Both the position numbers and the translations under genes were made by a program. From Nocardia sp. CY41 (lineage in GTDB: Bacteria > Actinomycetota > Actinomycetes > Mycobacteriales > Mycobacteriaceae), in assembly GCF_009829325.1 (NCBI RefSeq), contig NZ_VUOS01000005.1:1-64000 (forward strand): a DNA stretch of 64,000 bases, given 5' to 3'. Below, piece after piece: positions 36,384 to 44,884 of the stretch (positions are counted from its first letter, which is position 1; every line of letters begins with the position of its first letter). Under the pieces are notes generated by a model, which ran no database searches, had not been told where the DNA came from, and saw only the letters and a list, made by a program, of their open reading frames with translations.

Positions 36384-37385
36384 TCAATCGATCAGGTAGA
36401 TGAGCGTCCGCCCGTCCATGTTCACGGTCGTGATCACCGGGAAGTACTGGGCCTCGGTGCCGTCGGGACGGCGCTCGGTGATCTCGACGTTGAAGCGATC
36501 GGCGGAGATCTCCGCGATCCGCAGGCAATAGCCGGTGCCCTGCGGGATGTGCTGGTCGATGGTCTTCTGCAGGTCGGCAGGGGGCTCGACGTTCGCGCCC
36601 GGCACCACGAACGTATGGGCGCGATCTGCGCTGCGCTCGGAATAGTACGCATGCTCGAAGCCCAGGATCGCCCGGATCCCACTGCTCGTATCACCGGGAC
36701 CGTTGCCGAAGGTGACCTTTCCCTCGGTGCGGGTCGGACAGTCCATCGCGACGGCGGTGGTGGTGCCCGAAGCAGCCGGGCCGTCATCGCTGCCGCTGGA
36801 GACCACGATGGTCACGGTCAGCGCGACCAGCGCCACCACTGCCGCGAGCGTTCCCAGCACGACCCAGCGCCGCGAGGAGCTGCGCCGCGCGGGCGGGGGC
36901 GTCTCGGGAATGCGCAGCGCGAGCCGCATGGCGATCGGGTCCTCGGCCCAGGACAAGCCCGACCCCGAGGGCGGCGGCGGCTTCGGAACGCCGCCTTCCT
37001 GCGTCGGCCGGTTCCACCAGGAGTCCTTCTCGCCGTCCGTGGACTTCGGGCCCGCGCCCTCCGCGGCGGGGGGCGCGGGTTGGGCAGGCGCGGGCGGTGC
37101 GGACGGCCGTTCTTCGTAGACCGTCGAATCCGGCGCGCGAAACTGCGGGGGCGGTACCGGGGTCGTCTCCGGTTCACCTACCGGGCGCCAGGTGAGCTCG
37201 GTGTGGTCGGTCGACTGCTGCGGCACCTGCCAGCCGGGGCCGGCGTCCGGGGCCATCGGCGGACCGAATTCCGCTACCGGCGGGCCGAATTCGGAAATCG
37301 GCGGCCCGAACTCCCCCACTGGCGGACCGAACGCCGAACCGGACTGATCGGATTCGTTCTCCCTCGCAGAACCCTCGGAAGTCAC
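36384..37385 (-). CDS. Proline-rich single-pass membrane protein of unknown function
   Basis: About 333 residues from GTG 37385 (GGAAAGGA 8 bases upstream). Four regions: an N-terminal repeat of FGPPxxE units (at least four), a Pro/Ala-rich cytoplasmic stretch with an acidic WW segment (DSWWNRP), one membrane helix (VVLGTLAAVVALVALTVTIV) and an outer domain of about 120 residues with two cysteines (DCPTRTEG and YCLRIAEIS) and ending MDGRTLIYLID. The order suggests type II orientation with a small disulfide-bonded domain outside. No family is recognised with confidence. A terminator separates it from the upstream exported protein. Confidence 0.75.
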   Translation of the reverse strand: MTSEGSARENESDQSGSAFGPPVGEFGPPISEFGPPVAEFGPPMAPDAGPGWQVPQQSTDHTELTWRPVGEPETTPVPPPQFRAPDSTVYEERPSAPPAPAQPAPPAAEGAGPKSTDGEKDSWWNRPTQEGGVPKPPPPSGSGLSWAEDPIAMRLALRIPETPPPARRSSSRRWVVLGTLAAVVALVALTVTIVVSSGSDDGPAASGTTTAVAMDCPTRTEGKVTFGNGPGDTSSGIRAILGFEHAYYSERSADRAHTFVVPGANVEPPADLQKTIDQHIPQGTGYCLRIAEISADRFNVEITERRPDGTEAQYFPVITTVNMDGRTLIYLID

Positions 37386-37411
37386 ACCCAATCCTTTCCC
37401 AGGACACACAA

Positions 37412-37439
37412 GTGGGGCGGCCGCGAACGACCGCCCCAC
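37412..37439 (-). terminator. Terminator between two exported-protein genes
   Basis: Perfect 9-bp arms GTGGGGCGG / CCGCCCCAC with a 10-base loop, located 18 bases after the stop of the 37457-38506 gene (minus strand) and before the start of the next gene at 37385. Confidence 0.7.
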
Positions 37440-37456
37440 CCGTCGAACAGCACGTG

Positions 37457-38506
37457 TCAGTACTGGAGTGAACCACCCCACTGGGTGGTGACACCACCCA
37501 CGTCGACGGTCTGCGGAGCGAAATCGCCCGGCTGAAGCGGAAGCTTAACCTGTGCGGCGGCCTCCAGGGCGGCCGCGCCGCCCGGCTGCTCCCGGATCCA
37601 GTCCTCGACCGCGGCCTTGGCCTGGTTCAGCTGGGTGGTGTCGAACACGGCGGTGGTGTTGTTCGAGGCCAAGCCCTCGCCACCGGTGTAAGTGGTCAGC
37701 TTGACCGTGTTCTTGTCGACGAACTCCACCGAGACACCCGCTTCACCAGCGCCGGTCGGCGTGCGGTAGCCGATGGTGCCGACGTAACCGGCCTCGTTGC
37801 TGAAGTGGTGGGTGTTGGCCACGTGGCCCGGCAGGATGGTGCCGCCGTCGATGTTCGCGCCGATCTCCGCGTGCGGACCGGTCATCTCCACGACGGGCGC
37901 GGCCGGGGCCGCCTCCATCCGCGGCGCCTGCCAGCGCGGCTGCGCCTGCGGCTGCACCAGCGTGGAGCTCTCCGGCTGGCGCGCCTGAGCGTTGTCGTTG
38001 TCGTTCTGCGTGCCAGGCTGCGGAGTGGTCTGCTGGCCGGGCTGCGGCGCGGACTGCTGACCCGGCTGCGGCGCGGACTGGTCCGGCACGACCGCGGGCT
38101 GCGGGTCGCTCGGCTTCTGCTGACCGGGAACCGGCAGCGGCGCGACGCGCGGCGGGGTCACACCCGGCTGGGTCGGCTTCGCCAGCTTCGGATCCTTCTG
38201 GTCCGGCGCGGCGTGGTCCGACTCGGGGGTGGTGACGCCGGGCTGGCTCGGCGTGGGCTTGCTCTCCGGCTTCTGCGGATCCTGCTTGGACTCCGGCTTG
38301 TTCGGCTCCGGCTGCGTGGTCTCCGGGGTACTCGGCGACTCGTTCACGCCCGGCTGCGTCGGAGCAGGCGTCGGCGGAGTGGTCGGATCGTTGGGAGCCG
38401 CCCCCGCCGGCGCAGCGAAGAGAGTGGCCACTGCAGCCGCTGTGGCCAGAGGCAACGAGGTGCTCGCCATCGCTCGCTGCGCCCGACTCGGCTTACGATG
38501 TTTCAC
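37457..38506 (-). CDS. Secreted proline-rich protein of unknown function
   Basis: About 349 residues from GTG 38506, which gives a basic n-region (KHRKPSRAQR) and a Sec signal ending AAPAGAAP. The mature N-terminal half is low complexity (Pro, Gln, Lys, Glu; repeated QPGV and PQPGQQ units). A folded C-terminal domain of about 140 residues follows (GPHAEIGANIDGGTILPGHV, YVGTIGYRTPTGAG, and VDVGGVTTQWGGSLQY at the end). The pattern suggests a cell-wall-spanning stalk carrying a globular tip. No known domain is recognised. The long frame upstream to 38740 is rejected because the signal peptide sets the start. Confidence 0.75.
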   Translation of the reverse strand: MKHRKPSRAQRAMASTSLPLATAAAVATLFAAPAGAAPNDPTTPPTPAPTQPGVNESPSTPETTQPEPNKPESKQDPQKPESKPTPSQPGVTTPESDHAAPDQKDPKLAKPTQPGVTPPRVAPLPVPGQQKPSDPQPAVVPDQSAPQPGQQSAPQPGQQTTPQPGTQNDNDNAQARQPESSTLVQPQAQPRWQAPRMEAAPAAPVVEMTGPHAEIGANIDGGTILPGHVANTHHFSNEAGYVGTIGYRTPTGAGEAGVSVEFVDKNTVKLTTYTGGEGLASNNTTAVFDTTQLNQAKAAVEDWIREQPGGAAALEAAAQVKLPLQPGDFAPQTVDVGGVTTQWGGSLQY

Positions 38507-38812
38507 TTTTCGCAATTCCCTTCCCGGGTGCGACCGGACCGGCCGCATGCAGTTGTCCCTGGGTGAGACGCCTGATCGTCGAACGACCCGGGCCGTTCGT
38601 TCGTGCCGATTTGGAAAGGACCCATCCCCCCACACCGAACTCCGCGACCGTCCTTCGATCGCATCTCTGCCGAGAGTGAACCACATGTGCGCACGATGGG
38701 CAACGCGGCGAATAGCCAAGGCTGGCAAGAGCGCCCGCATCCCCTGCGCGTCCCGCGCTCACCGGGCGTGATGTCCTGGATCGGACACGGCACGGCAGAC
38801 GCCGAACCGAGG

Positions 38813-40216
38813 TCAGTCCAAATCGTCGTGCCGCATCAGCAAACGCGCCGCCTCGGTCACCGAACCGGTGAGCGACGGGTACACCGAGAAGGTCTGGGCC
38901 AGGTCGTTGACCGTCAGATTGTTCTGCACCGCAAGCGCGATCGGCAAGATCAGCTCCGAGGCGATCGGCGCGACGACGACGCCGCCGATCACCACACCGG
39001 TCGCCGGACGGCAGAAGATCTTGACGAAACCGCGTCGCAGCCCGGACATCTTGGCGCGCGGGTTCGTGTTCAGCGGCAGCATCACCGTGCGCGCGGGGAC
39101 CTCGCCGTTGTCGATCGCCGTCTGGCTGACGCCGACGGTCGCGATCTCCGGCCGGGTGAACACCGCGGAGGCGACGGTCTTCAGGCGGATCGGGCTGACG
39201 CCCTCGCCGAGCGCGTGGTACATGGCGATGCGTCCCTGCATCGCGGCCACCGAGGCCAGCGGCAGCAGCCCGGTGCAGTCGCCCGCGGCGTAGATGCCGG
39301 GCACCGACGTGCGCGACACCCGGTCCACCCGGAGGTAACCGCCGCGGTCGAGTTCGATGCCGACCCGCTCCAGCCCCAGGTTCGCGGTGTTGGGCGTCGA
39401 GCCGACCGTCATCAGCGCGTGCGAGCCGGACACGGTACGCCCGTCGGACAGCTTCACCACGATGCCGTCGGCGGTGCGCTCCACCGCGTCCGCGCGCGCG
39501 TGCTTGACCAGCTCCACGCCGCGTTCGGCGAGCGCGTCCTCCAGCACGAGCGCCGCGTCGGCGTCCTCGCCCGGCAGCACGCGGTCGCGGCTGGAGACCA
39601 GCTTCACCCGCACGCCCATCTCGGTGTAGGCCGAGACGAATTCCGCACCCGTCACACCGGAACCGACCACGACCAGGGTCTCCGGCAGTTCCTCCAGGTC
39701 GTAGAGCTGACGCCAGTTGAGGATGCGCTCACCGTCCGGCTCCGCACCCGGCAGCACGCGCGGGCTCGCGCCGGTGGCGATCAGCACGACCTCGGCCTCG
39801 ATGGTCTGCTGCGCGCCGTCGGCGAGCTTGGCCAGCACCCGGTGCGCGGCCAGGCCGCTGCCGCGGTCGATCAGCTCGCCGTATCCGGCCAGCACGGTCA
39901 CCCCGACGGTCTGCAGCTTCGAGCGGATGTCGGAGGACTGCGCCAGCGCCAGCGCCTTGACGCGCGCGTTCACCTCCGGCAGCTGCACCTGCGCCTGATT
40001 CGGGTCGAGTGTGATCCCCAGATCGCGAGCGCGGCGCAGGTCGGTGCGCACGCCGGTCGAGGCGATGAAGGTCTTCGAGGGAACGCAATCCCACAGCACG
40101 CACGCCCCGCCGATCCCGTCGGAGTCGATCAGCGTCACCGACGCGCCGTGCTGGGCCGCCACCAGGGCCGCCTCATAGCCGGCCGGTCCGCCACCGATGA
40201 TCGCGATGCGGGTCAT
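38813..40216 (-). CDS. lpdA: NAD(P)H:quinone reductase, flavoprotein disulfide reductase family
   Basis: 467 residues; GGAGG lies 7 bases upstream of ATG 40216. FAD motif IAIIGGGPAGYEAALVAAQ; NAD motif VVGSGVTGAEFVSAYTEMGV; second FAD motif GIYAAGDCTG. The redox region reads GGACVLWDCVPSK, giving C-x4-C as in lipoamide dehydrogenase, whereas the recalled M. tuberculosis LpdA lacks the first Cys. The C-terminal His-Glu catalytic dyad is absent (VYPSLTGSVTEAA has Tyr in place of His), so it is not expected to be a lipoamide dehydrogenase. Known relatives reduce quinones for oxidative-stress defence. Order matches Rv3303c. Confidence 0.9.
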   Translation of the reverse strand: MTRIAIIGGGPAGYEAALVAAQHGASVTLIDSDGIGGACVLWDCVPSKTFIASTGVRTDLRRARDLGITLDPNQAQVQLPEVNARVKALALAQSSDIRSKLQTVGVTVLAGYGELIDRGSGLAAHRVLAKLADGAQQTIEAEVVLIATGASPRVLPGAEPDGERILNWRQLYDLEELPETLVVVGSGVTGAEFVSAYTEMGVRVKLVSSRDRVLPGEDADAALVLEDALAERGVELVKHARADAVERTADGIVVKLSDGRTVSGSHALMTVGSTPNTANLGLERVGIELDRGGYLRVDRVSRTSVPGIYAAGDCTGLLPLASVAAMQGRIAMYHALGEGVSPIRLKTVASAVFTRPEIATVGVSQTAIDNGEVPARTVMLPLNTNPRAKMSGLRRGFVKIFCRPATGVVIGGVVVAPIASELILPIALAVQNNLTVNDLAQTFSVYPSLTGSVTEAARLLMRHDDLD

Positions 40217-40377
40217 TGATACCTCCGCTCGTGCTTCGCGCCGGGATCTCCGGCACGCGTCAACGTTATCCGGCAACCACCTCGCACCATCGACCGCGTT
40301 ACCGGTGCGCAACGGTTCCCCGCCGCGCGCCGCGCCGCAGGTGCGGCAATCGAACGCGGTCGGCGAAGATTATTGGC

Positions 40378-40383
40378 TACCCT
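40378..40383 (+). promoter_or_regulatory. -10 element of a probable leaderless transcript
   Basis: TACCCT fits TANNNT and ends 6 bases before the GTG at 40390, the spacing seen in mycobacterial leaderless mRNAs. No ribosome site precedes the GTG, which supports leaderless initiation. Confidence 0.4.
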
Positions 40384-40389
40384 TTGCTG

Positions 40390-40863
40390 GTGCCGATCTA
40401 TGCCGCCTATGGGTCCAACATGGACTCGACGCAGATGCTCGAGCGCTGTCCGCACTCCCCCATGTCCGGGACGGGCTGGTTGGAGGGCTGGCGGCTCACC
40501 TTCGCCGGTGACGATATCGGCTGGGAAGGGCCTCTCGCGACGGTCGTCGAGGATCCCGGTTCCCGGGTGTTCGTCGTGCTCTACGACGTGTCCCCGGAGG
40601 ACGAGCAGCGGCTGGACCGCTGGGAGGGCTCGGACTTCGGTATCCACAAGAAGATCCGCCTGCGGGTGACCCGCAACGCCGACGGCGGCGACCCCACGCT
40701 GGCCTGGCTCTACGTGCTGGACGCGTACGAGGGTGGCCTGCCCTCGGCCCGCTACCTCGGAGTGATCGCCGACGCCGCCGAAAAAGCGGGCGCCCCAGAG
40801 GATTACGTGCACGCCCTACGTACCCGCAACAGCCGCAACGTCGGCCCGGGCAACTTCGGCTGA
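40390..40863 (+). CDS. Gamma-glutamylcyclotransferase-like protein
   Basis: About 157 residues from GTG 40390. The YGSN substrate loop is at the N-terminus (IYAAYGSNMD), and the expected acidic residue lies in WEGSDFGIHKK. Fold and length match the BtrG/GGCT-like family, which cyclises gamma-glutamyl groups to 5-oxoproline. It is divergent from lpdA, as Rv3304 is from Rv3303c in M. tuberculosis (recalled). The C-terminal PSARYLGVIADAAEKAG is a family feature. The natural substrate is unknown. A -10 box six bases upstream suggests a leaderless transcript. Confidence 0.8.
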   Translation: MPIYAAYGSNMDSTQMLERCPHSPMSGTGWLEGWRLTFAGDDIGWEGPLATVVEDPGSRVFVVLYDVSPEDEQRLDRWEGSDFGIHKKIRLRVTRNADGGDPTLAWLYVLDAYEGGLPSARYLGVIADAAEKAGAPEDYVHALRTRNSRNVGPGNFG

Positions 40864-40955
40864 CCGCGCGGCTCACCGCAACGCCGGCGGCACGGCCGTA
40901 CCCGCTGGGTCGGCCATGCCGTCGGCGCACGGCCGCCCCCGTCGAATGCGAGGCC

Positions 40956-40992
40956 ATCGAGCGAGCACCGTTCGCGGTGCCGCAGGCGCTGG
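40956..40992 (+). repeat. Fragment of the long-hairpin repeat family, copy D
   Basis: The segment runs from ATCGAGCGAGCACCGTTCGC to the end block GCCGCAGGCGCTGGAA. It matches the two ends of copy A with the hairpin core deleted, in the same plus-strand orientation. It lies next to the end of amiA1 (40995). Confidence 0.6.
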
Positions 40993-40994
40993 AA

Positions 40995-42263
40995 TCAGGC
41001 CGAGCCCGCGTCGAGCACGAGATTGCTCAGCACCCGGACGCCGACCGCGAGCGCCCGCTCATCGATGTCGAAAGTCGGCTGGTGCAGATCCAGCTGCTCG
41101 CCCTCACCGGACCAGACGCCCAGGCGCGCCATCGCGCCGGGCACCTCCTCCAGGTACCAGGAGAAGTCCTCGCCGCCGCCGGACTGCGGGGTGTCGGCCA
41201 GCGCGTCGGGGCCGAGCGCGCGGATCGCGTCCTCGAAGATGCGGGTGGAATGCTCGTCGTTGACCACCGGCGGCACGCCGCGACGGTAGTTCAACTGGTA
41301 GCGCACGCCCGTCGGGGCGAGCAGGCCGTCGACGATCTCCCGCACCATCGGCTCCAGCAACGACCAGGTCGCGTGGTCTCCGGTGCGGATGGTGCCGGTG
41401 AGCATGCCGGTTTGCGGGATGGCGTTCGGAGCCTTTCCCGCGCTCACCGCGCCCCACACCATCACGGTGCTGGTGCGCGGGTCGATGCGGCGGCTGAGCA
41501 GGCCAGGCAACCCGGTGATGACCGAGCCGATCGCGTAGACCAGGTCGCTGGTCAGGTGCGGTCGCGAGGTGTGACCGCCCGGCGAGTCGAGCACCAGCTC
41601 GATCGTGTCGGCGGCGGAGGTGATCGCACCCACCCGGATGCCGACCCGGCCGACCTCGAGGCGCGGGTCGCAGTGCAGCGCGAAGATCCGCTCCACACCC
41701 GTCATCGCACCGGCCGCGACCACGTCGATCGCGCCGCCCGGCATGATCTCCTCGGCGGGCTGGAAGACCAGCCGCACACCGACCGGCAGCTGCGGAACCT
41801 CGGCCAACGCCAGCGCGGTGCCGAGCAGGATGGTGGTGTGCGCGTCGTGGCCGCACGCGTGCGACACGCCCGGCACCGTCGAGGCGAAGGGCAGTCCGGT
41901 GAACTCTTGCAGGGGCAGCGCGTCCATGTCGGCGCGCAGGCCGATGCGCGGGCCGTCCGGTCCGAGGTCGCAGATCAACCCGGTGCCGCCGGGAAGTACC
42001 TGCGGCGTCAGTCCCGCCTTGGTCAGCCACGCCGAGACGAATTCGGTGGTGCCGAACTCGGTCCGGGACAGCTCCGGATTGGCGTGGATATGCCTGCGCC
42101 ACTGAACGAGATCGACCGTGTGATCGGCCAGCCAGGACTCCACCGCTGCTCGCCCGGATCCCCGGGTCTCCGACGCTGCGGAGCTGCCGGGGCCTTCCAT
42201 GGCCACACGGATGCCCAGTGCCGGGCCCGTAGCCGGCGCCGCCGAACGGCCGGTTGTGCTCAC
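40995..42263 (-). CDS. amiA1: M20-family amidohydrolase (amino-acid deacylase/carboxypeptidase type)
   Basis: 422 residues. GTG 42263 overlaps the amiB1 stop by four bases (GTGA) and has AGGAGG 10 bases upstream, so the pair is an operon. Zinc-binding motifs of the M20D group: SHACGHDAHTTILLG, AEEIMPGGAID, HCDPRLEVGRVG and a C-terminal GGEDFSWYLEEVPGA. Such enzymes hydrolyse N-acyl amino acids or short peptides. Likely cytosolic; the substrate is unknown. Order matches Rv3305c. Confidence 0.92.
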   Translation of the reverse strand: MSTTGRSAAPATGPALGIRVAMEGPGSSAASETRGSGRAAVESWLADHTVDLVQWRRHIHANPELSRTEFGTTEFVSAWLTKAGLTPQVLPGGTGLICDLGPDGPRIGLRADMDALPLQEFTGLPFASTVPGVSHACGHDAHTTILLGTALALAEVPQLPVGVRLVFQPAEEIMPGGAIDVVAAGAMTGVERIFALHCDPRLEVGRVGIRVGAITSAADTIELVLDSPGGHTSRPHLTSDLVYAIGSVITGLPGLLSRRIDPRTSTVMVWGAVSAGKAPNAIPQTGMLTGTIRTGDHATWSLLEPMVREIVDGLLAPTGVRYQLNYRRGVPPVVNDEHSTRIFEDAIRALGPDALADTPQSGGGEDFSWYLEEVPGAMARLGVWSGEGEQLDLHQPTFDIDERALAVGVRVLSNLVLDAGSA

Positions 42264-43501
42264 CGAATGTCCTCCTGTCGTTGAACTAGCCGTTGCAACA
42301 ACCTGTCTCTATGGATGTCATCGCGGGCGACGGCGATTGCGGTACGCGCGAGCGCGAGCGCACCGTCGAGGACCGCACGATCCGCCGAGGCGTTGACGCT
42401 GGCCGCGGCGAAGCCTGGCTGGTGTGTCACCGCGCCACCGGCATCGATGCCGATGACCGGGTGAATGCCCGGAATGACGTTGGTGACGTTCCCCATGTCG
42501 GTGCTGCCCAGCGGCCGCTGCGCCTCGAACTCCGGAGCGAGCGGCACGCGTCCCGATCCGGTGAGCTGCTCGCGATAGACGAGCAGTAACTCCGGATCCG
42601 GGGTCAGCTCGGTATACGTCGGCGCGAGCGTCCGGATTTCGTGGGTGCAGCCGGTCGCGAGGGCGCCCGCCTCGAAACAAGCCGACGCTCGTCGCATCAG
42701 ATCGTCGAGGGATGCGGAGTCGACTGCGCGTAGGTAATACAGCAGTTCCGCACGTCCGGGCACGATGTTGGGAGCTACGCCACCGTCGCCGACTATACCG
42801 TGCAGTTGCTGGCCGGGCAGGAGATGTTGCCGCAGCAACCCCAGGGCGACCTGTGCGACGGTGACCGCGTCGCCCGCGTTGCGGCCCTGCTCGGGGGCCG
42901 CGCTGGCATGCGCCTCACGCCCGTGGAAGACCACCGACACGTCGGCCAGCGCCAGCGAACGAGCGCCGACGATGTCGAGCGGGCCCGGGTGCACCATCAT
43001 CGCCATCGCGACGTCGTCGAACACCCCGCGCTCCAGCATGAGCACCTTGCCGCCGCCGCTCTCCTCGGCGGGCGTGCCGAACACCAGCACGGTGAGATCC
43101 AGCGCGTCGGCGACCTCGGCGAGTCCGAGCGCCGCGCCCACCGAGGCCGCGGCGATGACGTTGTGCCCGCATGCGTGGCCGATCTCGGGCAGCGCGTCGT
43201 ATTCGGCGCAGAGACCGACGGTCAGCGCCCCGCTGCCGTAGCGTGCGCGGAAGGCCGTGGGCAGTTCGGCGACCCCGGTTTCGATCTCGAAGCCCCGCTC
43301 GGCCAGCGGCGCGATGGTCTTCGCGACGCTGCGGGTCTCCTCGAAGGCCAGCTCCGGCTCGGCGTGAATCGCGTGCGAAAGCCCGATCAGCTCGGCGGAC
43401 GCCGCGCGGATCGCGGCGTCACTGCGAGCGGCAGCGTCGACCTCACATACGGCGTTGCCGTCGTGTTGCGCTTCCTGGCGCCCGCTGCGCGGTGGTGGCA
43501 T
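42260..43501 (-). CDS. amiB1: M20-family amidohydrolase (AbgB-like)
   Basis: 413 residues. Zinc motifs: GHACGHNVIAAASVGAALG, TPAEESGGGKVLML, HPGPLDIVGARSLA and the C-terminal STDMGNVTNVIPGIHPVIG. The last block (SxDMGNVS-like) is typical of the AbgB/p-aminobenzoyl-glutamate hydrolase branch. ATG 43501 is the only good in-frame start, but it has no ribosome site and is immediately preceded by a palindrome (43504-43524). It is translationally coupled to amiA1 downstream. Order matches Rv3306c. Confidence 0.9.
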   Translation of the reverse strand: MPPPRSGRQEAQHDGNAVCEVDAAARSDAAIRAASAELIGLSHAIHAEPELAFEETRSVAKTIAPLAERGFEIETGVAELPTAFRARYGSGALTVGLCAEYDALPEIGHACGHNVIAAASVGAALGLAEVADALDLTVLVFGTPAEESGGGKVLMLERGVFDDVAMAMMVHPGPLDIVGARSLALADVSVVFHGREAHASAAPEQGRNAGDAVTVAQVALGLLRQHLLPGQQLHGIVGDGGVAPNIVPGRAELLYYLRAVDSASLDDLMRRASACFEAGALATGCTHEIRTLAPTYTELTPDPELLLVYREQLTGSGRVPLAPEFEAQRPLGSTDMGNVTNVIPGIHPVIGIDAGGAVTHQPGFAAASVNASADRAVLDGALALARTAIAVARDDIHRDRLLQRLVQRQEDIR

Positions 43502-43503
43502 GC

Positions 43504-43524
43504 AACACAGTCTCGCACTGTGTT
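43504..43524. promoter_or_regulatory. Perfect inverted repeat adjoining the amiB1 start codon
   Basis: AACACAGT and ACTGTGTT, 8 bp each, around CTCGC; the nearer arm ends two bases before the amiB1 ATG. No ribosome site is visible between it and the ATG. It may be an operator at a leaderless promoter or an RNA hairpin that hides the start. Confidence 0.5.
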
Positions 43525-43530
43525 CGATTT

Positions 43531-43631
43531 GCCGCGCCTTCGGCGCGGCGGGTTCGCGGCCCCCTTGTGGCTCGCGTTTGCGCGACCGCCGCTTGCGACT
43601 TCGTCGCGGACGCGGCGGCCACGCAAACGCG
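43531..43631 (-). repeat. Long-hairpin intergenic repeat, copy B (inverted)
   Basis: Reverse orientation relative to copy A: the small hairpin GCCGCGCC-TTC-GGCGCGGC (43531-43549) comes first, then GTTCGCGGCCC (43552-43562) and the main arms 43569-43591 and 43613-43631 with a 21-base loop. Arm and loop lengths equal those of copy A, with compensating differences in the arms. The rest of the 43502-43840 gap holds an AGTGAGA/TCTCACT hairpin near 43729-43748, a possible terminator for the enoyl-CoA hydratase gene, and no gene. Confidence 0.8.
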
Positions 43632-43840
43632 CTGCCATCCGTATGCGTCGGCCGCCCGCGATGTATGTCCGATTCGGGATGGCGGTCGCTGGCGACCTTC
43701 GCGTGTTCGTCGTGTGCGCTCGATGCGAGTGAGATGCGTTTCTCACTGCATGGTGGACCGGGCGCGCCGGGGTGGCGCGGCGGCTCCTCGCCGACATAGC
43801 GGCGCGGTGCGCGAGCGGGGTTGGCCCTCCGCGGTGGCGG

Positions 43841-44545
43841 TCAGCTCGTGGCGAAGGCCAGGTTTTCCGGGGTGGTCGGGACGGCGAGGCCGGCCAGCGC
43901 CTTCGCGTGGAGGGCGCGCTTGATCACCGGGAGGTTGGGCTTGCGGTTGCTCGCCAGTGCGGCTGCGCGCTCGACGGCGGTCGCGAGCAACTCGTCGGCT
44001 TCCGCCTTGGCGTCCACGATGCCAGCGGCGATGGCCTCGTCGGCCGGGTAGCGGTGGCCGGTGGTCATCGCCTGCACGCAGACCTGGTTGGTCAGCCGCT
44101 CGGTGAGCAAGGCATTCATACCGATGGTGAACGGCATGCCCAAGTGCACCTCGGGCAGGCAGTAGAAGCCGCGGTCGGCGCGCATCACGCGGAAGTCGTG
44201 GGAGGTGGCCAGCATGGCGCCCGCTCCGAAGGCATGGCCGTTGATCGCCGCGACCGTCGGCAGCGGGAAGGCGAGCAGGCGGGTGTAGAGCGAGTGCACG
44301 CGGTCGAGGTAGCCGTGCATCTTGTCCAGATTGCCGAACAGCCAGTCGGTGTCCAGGCCGTTGCTGAAGAATTTCCCGGTCGCGGTGGTCACCAGCGCCG
44401 CAGGCCCCTCGGAGCTCTCGACCTCGTCCAGCAGCCCGTGGAGCGCATCGATCCAGTCCGGGTGGAAACGGTTCTCGCTCTCCGTCTGCCCGTCGCCACC
44501 GAGGTAGACGACGAACACTTCCCCTTGGCGTTCCAGATACGGCAT
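43841..44545 (-). CDS. Enoyl-CoA hydratase/isomerase family protein
   Basis: 234 residues, crotonase fold. The oxyanion-hole segments are GKFFSNGLDTDWL and NGHAFGAGAMLATSHD. The short length and the ALVTTATGKFFSNGLD pattern resemble delta3-delta2-enoyl-CoA isomerases (ECI2-like) more than true hydratases: the two Glu residues of hydratases are not both evident. Likely auxiliary fatty-acid beta-oxidation. No operon partner is adjacent. ATG 44545 lacks a strong ribosome site. Confidence 0.85.
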   Translation of the reverse strand: MPYLERQGEVFVVYLGGDGQTESENRFHPDWIDALHGLLDEVESSEGPAALVTTATGKFFSNGLDTDWLFGNLDKMHGYLDRVHSLYTRLLAFPLPTVAAINGHAFGAGAMLATSHDFRVMRADRGFYCLPEVHLGMPFTIGMNALLTERLTNQVCVQAMTTGHRYPADEAIAAGIVDAKAEADELLATAVERAAALASNRKPNLPVIKRALHAKALAGLAVPTTPENLAFATS

Positions 44546-44884
44546 GCGGTGCAGCGTAACGGGCCACAGCCGATCCCCTACTCACGGGTAGCACTCTCGT
44601 GCCGACACCCTCCCACCGGCCACAATCGCCCTACCACGAGAAGGAGACCAGGAGCGCGAGACTCCCGTGCGAACGACCCGGGTCGAAGCCCGCTCGAACA
44701 GCATCCACAGTCCGCAGCCGTCCGAACCACGAGAGAACACCAGCGCCTCTCACGCGCACCGCCAACCCCAGCCCACCCAACGCCCGAGCCGCGATCATCA
44801 CGCCATCACCAACCCGCAGGACGGTAACCACTGAAACGCGCGCACCATGTCCCGACCTCGCCCCTGAACTCGCCATCACCACAG
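44546..44884. other. Intergenic region, nothing recognised
   Basis: About 340 bases upstream of the enoyl-CoA hydratase gene, C-rich on the plus strand, with no convincing gene, RNA or terminator. It leads into repeat copy C. Confidence 0.4.
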
